Assembly: GCA_019695305.1 (NCBI GenBank)
Contig: JAIBAG010000009.1
Location: forward strand, 1-64,000
DNA: 64,000 nucleotides
Reading direction: 5' to 3'
Source: a bacterium
GTDB lineage: Bacteria > UBA10199 > JAIBAG01
Positions 60,666 through 64,000 of this stretch are shown piece after piece (positions within the stretch are counted from its first letter, which is position 1; every line of letters begins with the position of its first letter). The notes beneath the pieces were generated by a model, which saw only the letters and a program-made list of their open reading frames with translations, was not told the DNA's origin and did not search any database. A program made the translations under genes and the position numbers.

Positions 60666-62045
60666 TTAATGAGCCAGACCGTACTGTTTAATTTTACGAT
60701 AAAGAGTGGCCTGACCAATATTTAGTTTTTTTGCCACAATGGCCACATTGCCCTGAAATTTCATCATGGCCACTTCAATAGCCTGACGTTCTAAATCATC
60801 TAGCGGAATTACCGACTGTTCTTCAATTAAACCAGGGCGCGATAAATCGTTGAAGCTAATAGAACAGCGTACTTTTTGAATGTTTTTAGGTAAAAACTTA
60901 AGCTTAACCTGCGAATCGTTATTAAGCACCACAACACGTTCAATGGTATTTTCTAATTCGCGCACATTGCCGGGCCAATCGTAATTGATCAGCGCTTCCA
61001 AAGCATCACTGGCAAAATCTAAAAAGATTTTGTCGTTTTTAGCCGAATAATATTCTAAAAAGTGTTGAGCTAATAAGGGAATATCGTCACGACGTTCTTT
61101 AAGCGAAGGAATATTGATATTCACAACATTTAAGCGATAAAATAAATCTTCTCGGAATTGCCCACTTTGAATATGCTGCTGCAAATTGCGGTTGGTAGCG
61201 GCAATAATACGGACATCCACATCAATTTTTTGTGTGCCACCAATGCGCATAAAACTTCTTTCCTGTAACACACGCAGTAATTTTACCTGAAGCAATGGAT
61301 CCATTTCGCTAATTTCGTCCATAAAGAGAGTTCCCTTATGGGCAGCTTCAAAACTGCCATTATAGCGCTTATGCGCTCCGGTAAATGCACCTTTTTCATG
61401 TCCAAATAATTCGTTTTCCAACAAATCACGCGGTATAGCACCACAATTAAGATCTACAAAACGATTACCAGCACGCTCGGAGCGCTTATGAATAGCTTTT
61501 GCGACTAGTTCCTTACCTGTACCCGATTCACCTGTAATAAGAACCGTAGCATTTGATTTAGCAACTGCCGTAATCATCTTAAAATTTTCCTGCATGGCCT
61601 CGCTTTGGCCCACCATGCCTTCAAAACGTGCACTTTTACCATCGTCGGAATGCAGTAAATAAACCCGGCGTGTCATGTGGTACATTTTTACTGCATGCGC
61701 TACCACTTTTTTAATTTTATCTTTAGAAGCTTCTTTATGAACAAATTCACTAATACCCGTTTTCATAAAAAGCACAGCATCTTCCCAAGAACCAGAGTCG
61801 GAAAAAACTACAATAGGGATAAGATCGTTAATATTTTTAATGTCTAAAACAAAATTAACAGCCGACTCCTGATCATCTTTACCCACACAAAAAAGAATAA
61901 GGTCAAAATCCTTCTTTTTAACTTCGCGCAACAATTCTTCAGCTTTTAAAATTTCGAGCTTGTAATTCTCTTTTTTAAAAAGAGTATTTAAAAAATCAAC
62001 ACCCTGTTTATAATTTCCTGATATGGCAATAGTTTCTTTATTCAT
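60666..62045 (-). CDS. Sigma54-dependent activator with degenerate receiver (Cys in place of Asp)
   Basis: 459 residues. Receiver-like domain (1-118), AAA+ domain (about 145-370) and Fis-type helix-turn-helix (about 415-455; NVAIVAKKLNIGQATLYRKI). The AAA+ part has Walker A GESGTGKE, the sigma54 loop GAFTGA, Walker B and R-finger region. In the receiver the phospho-Asp position is Cys53 in DLILFCVG, and the Lys loop is HKEAS instead of KP. It therefore cannot be controlled by normal phosphorylation. The second of three adjacent sigma54 activators lies 15 bases upstream, the STAS gene 8 bases downstream. Confidence 0.92.
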   Translation of the reverse strand: MNKETIAISGNYKQGVDFLNTLFKKENYKLEILKAEELLREVKKKDFDLILFCVGKDDQESAVNFVLDIKNINDLIPIVVFSDSGSWEDAVLFMKTGISEFVHKEASKDKIKKVVAHAVKMYHMTRRVYLLHSDDGKSARFEGMVGQSEAMQENFKMITAVAKSNATVLITGESGTGKELVAKAIHKRSERAGNRFVDLNCGAIPRDLLENELFGHEKGAFTGAHKRYNGSFEAAHKGTLFMDEISEMDPLLQVKLLRVLQERSFMRIGGTQKIDVDVRIIAATNRNLQQHIQSGQFREDLFYRLNVVNINIPSLKERRDDIPLLAQHFLEYYSAKNDKIFLDFASDALEALINYDWPGNVRELENTIERVVVLNNDSQVKLKFLPKNIQKVRCSISFNDLSRPGLIEEQSVIPLDDLERQAIEVAMMKFQGNVAIVAKKLNIGQATLYRKIKQYGLAH

Positions 62046-62060
62046 AAATTAGCTCAAAAC

Positions 62061-63455
62061 CTAATCCAACTTGGCCTCAATACGGTATTTTCGTAGTATT
62101 TTTCTAAAATTACTACGATCCATCCCTGCTTTATCGGCCGCTGCCGTAATATTACCGCCCGTTTTTTGCAAGAGACTGATGATATAAGAACGATTAAAAA
62201 TGTTCAACGCCCTTTTCTTGGCTTCTTTATAGTCAAAATCGGATAAATCCTCATCGGAAGAAGGAGCCTTGTAAAAAGACGACGACAAAATTTTTGCTGG
62301 CAAATTTTTAGCTGTAATAATTGACGTGTGCGATAACACAATTGTACGCTCAATCACGTTTTCAAGCTCACGCACATTGCCAGGCCATGCATAGTTTTGT
62401 AGGGCCTGCAAAGCATCCACCGAAAATGATTCCACTTTATTGGGCGTACGAGACCCGTAACTGCGTAAAAAATGATAGCTCAGTGGAATAATATCTTCAG
62501 TACGCTCACGCAAGGGAGGAAGCGTGATATTGATAACGTTTAAACGATAGAATAAATCTTCTCTAAAAAGTCCTTGGCTAATTAGGGCCGTTAAATCGCG
62601 ATTAGTAGCCGCCATAATACGCACATCAACAAAACGAGATTCATTATCACCAACACGCCTAATTTCGCCTTCCTGCAATACACGCAACAATTTTACCTGG
62701 GTAGAGAGAGTAAGTTCACCAATTTCATCTAAAAAAACTGTACCACCATTTGCGGCCTCAAATAAACCCTGTTTGTCATTGGCAGCGCCCGTAAATGAAC
62801 CTCTCATATAACCAAATAATTCCGACTCCAAAAGAGATTCGGGCATGGCGGCACAATTAATCACCACAAAGGGTTTATCTTTTCGGCTACCATGCTTATG
62901 CAACGCTTTAGCCACCAATTCTTTACCAGTGCCCGACTCACCCAAAATCAATACAGAACTTTCGCTTGAAGCCACTTGGGTGAGCATTTCAAACAATAAT
63001 TTCATTTTGGGCGACTGCCCAATAATACCTTCAAAATGAGGTGGCTCTCCACGTAACGCTTTGGCCTGCGCTTCTTTAACCAGTTTAAATTTTTCAAGAG
63101 CATGGCGCAAACATGCCGCCACTTTTTCGTTATTATCAAAAGGTTTGGTTAAATAATCGAAGGCTCCCATCTTAAGAGAGGTAACAGCCAACTCTACCGA
63201 CGACATAGAAGAAATAGCAACAAACTCGGGAGGAACTGGCAAATTACGTGTCCATTCCAAAAGCTGTAAACCAGAAAAACGCGGCAATGAAATTTCGGAC
63301 ACCAATACACGATAGCGGTTTTTTTCAAGAAACCCCAAGGCTTCATGACCCGTTTCGGTAGAATGAAAACTAAAGTTGCTGGATCGGGCCACGTTTTCTA
63401 TAGCAGCCCGCAATTGAGGATCGTTATCCACAATCAAGATATCATAAATTTGCAT
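62061..63455 (-). CDS. Sigma54-dependent activator with phosphomimetic receiver (Asp to Glu) and GSFTGA loop
   Basis: 464 residues. Receiver domain (1-120) with the acidic pocket in IVDNDP, a Lys in YLTKPF, but Glu54 in VLVSEISLP where the phosphorylated Asp should be. That substitution often mimics the active state. AAA+ domain: Walker A GESGTGKE, and the sigma54-contact loop reads GSFTGA instead of GAFTGA. Fis-type helix-turn-helix at the C-terminus (GGNITAAADKAGMDRSNFRK). Fifteen bases before the next activator and 14 after the third. Both changes suggest a constitutive or altered activator. Confidence 0.92.
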   Translation of the reverse strand: MQIYDILIVDNDPQLRAAIENVARSSNFSFHSTETGHEALGFLEKNRYRVLVSEISLPRFSGLQLLEWTRNLPVPPEFVAISSMSSVELAVTSLKMGAFDYLTKPFDNNEKVAACLRHALEKFKLVKEAQAKALRGEPPHFEGIIGQSPKMKLLFEMLTQVASSESSVLILGESGTGKELVAKALHKHGSRKDKPFVVINCAAMPESLLESELFGYMRGSFTGAANDKQGLFEAANGGTVFLDEIGELTLSTQVKLLRVLQEGEIRRVGDNESRFVDVRIMAATNRDLTALISQGLFREDLFYRLNVINITLPPLRERTEDIIPLSYHFLRSYGSRTPNKVESFSVDALQALQNYAWPGNVRELENVIERTIVLSHTSIITAKNLPAKILSSSFYKAPSSDEDLSDFDYKEAKKRALNIFNRSYIISLLQKTGGNITAAADKAGMDRSNFRKILRKYRIEAKLD

Positions 63456-63469
63456 ATTTGCAGGCCCGA

Positions 63470-64000
63470 TTAATTGATATATTTTTCAAGACGTTTCTTT
63501 TTAATTTTTTCAACCAAAGTGGTGCGATTGAGTTTTAATAAATGTGCCGCCTTGTTTTTGTTCCAACCTGTTTTTTCAAGCGCTTTTAAAATGAGTGTAT
63601 TCTCAAAATCATTTACGGCATTTTTAAGTGAAATACCGGCATCGGGTATATGAAGCCCCGAATTTTTAAAAATAGTGTCGCTCACTTGCTGAAATTTTTC
63701 GGGCAAATCGTTGATAACAATTTCCTGCCCTGGTTTTAAAACACATAAACGTTCTACTGTATTTTCAAGCTCTCTAATATTACCCGGCCACTTGTAGTTC
63801 ATAAACAAACTCATCACTTCCTGATTAATAACCGGCGCAGGGGATTGCGACGCTTGAGCATAGGCATGCATAAAATGATCTACCAAAATAGGAATATCAC
63901 AAACGCGCTGACGCAAAGCCGGCACGGTAAGTGGAATAACATTAAGGCGATAAAATAAATCTTCTCTAAACTCTCCTTTAGCTACCATTTCTTCCAAATT
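63470..64000 (-). CDS. Sigma54-dependent activator, C-terminal part (cut by window edge)
   Basis: The last 176 codons of a gene that continues past 64000. The visible part begins inside the AAA+ domain (GEFREDLFYRLNVIPLTVPALRQR), continues with YKWPGNIRELENTVERL, the typical end of the AAA+ lid, and finishes with a Fis-type helix-turn-helix (NKNKAAHLLKLNRTTLVEKI). The N-terminal sensor domain and the GAFTGA loop lie outside the window. It is the first visible gene of the regulatory run on the minus strand. Confidence 0.9.
   Translation of the reverse strand, partial: NLEEMVAKGEFREDLFYRLNVIPLTVPALRQRVCDIPILVDHFMHAYAQASQSPAPVINQEVMSLFMNYKWPGNIRELENTVERLCVLKPGQEIVINDLPEKFQQVSDTIFKNSGLHIPDAGISLKNAVNDFENTLILKALEKTGWNKNKAAHLLKLNRTTLVEKIKKKRLEKYIN

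Overview
The window is a dense, gene-rich piece of a Gram-negative chromosome of moderate-to-low G+C. The Gram-negative call rests on an outer-membrane beta-barrel exporter, several lipoprotein signal peptides and many Sec signal peptides. A nuo operon, class I fumarase, pyruvate phosphate dikinase, an archaeal/eukaryotic-type glycyl-tRNA synthetase, several sigma54 activators, an ECF-sigma/caspase operon and many TPR lipoproteins suggest a deltaproteobacterium-like lineage (Bdellovibrionota or a neighbouring uncultured phylum). That placement is inference only; there is no rRNA in the window. No tRNA, rRNA, CRISPR array or complete insertion sequence was seen. No gene-free stretch exceeds about 250 bases.

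Layout. 1-2852 (minus): start of a NADH dehydrogenase operon, nuoA-B-C-D-E, running off the left edge. 2957-4423 (plus): ruvX and mltG. 4511-9970 (minus): a small Cys-rich exported protein, rimO and smc. 10210-13359 (minus): a 1049-residue protein that contains an amidase-signature domain with all three catalytic positions. 13606-17358: a small exported zincin-like protein, class I fumarase, and two envelope proteins. 17515-20230 (plus): ECF sigma factor, zinc-finger anti-sigma factor and exported caspase-like protease, followed by a small outer-membrane barrel. 20912-22445: a TetR operon with two palindromic operators around its promoter. 22495-32070 (plus): a subtilase-like protein without signal peptide, a cyclic-nucleotide-binding/DUF1003 protein, glyS, ppdK, marC and two beta-propeller lipoproteins. 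32067-37368 (minus): a DUF2339/DUF3999 pair and a lytic-transglycosylase-like lipoprotein. 37453-40702 (plus): PrsW-like protease, TPR protein, small membrane protein and a YgfZ-like protein.

41231-55182 (minus) is the most striking region: a rearranged Pel exopolysaccharide locus. In transcription order it reads ArsC/Spx-like protein, PelA hydrolase as a separate lipoprotein, PelA deacetylase, PelB, a CheY-like receiver, PelD, PelE, a HEAT-repeat protein, PelF, PelG. PelA is split, no pelC is recognisable, and two extra genes (receiver and HEAT protein) are built into the locus. PelD keeps the RxxD c-di-GMP motif next to a destroyed GGDEF motif, so polymer export is probably gated by c-di-GMP.

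56264-64000 (minus) is a regulatory block read right to left: three sigma54 activators in a row (one cut by the window edge, the other two with receivers lacking the phospho-Asp), a STAS antagonist, a fused HATPase-GAF-PP2C regulator, folC and a TPR protein. Its closeness to the pel locus suggests, but does not show, a regulatory link.

Several families of palindromic intergenic repeats punctuate the left half. Four element copies or types sit at the ends of genes, and at three sites the stop codon lies inside the repeat.
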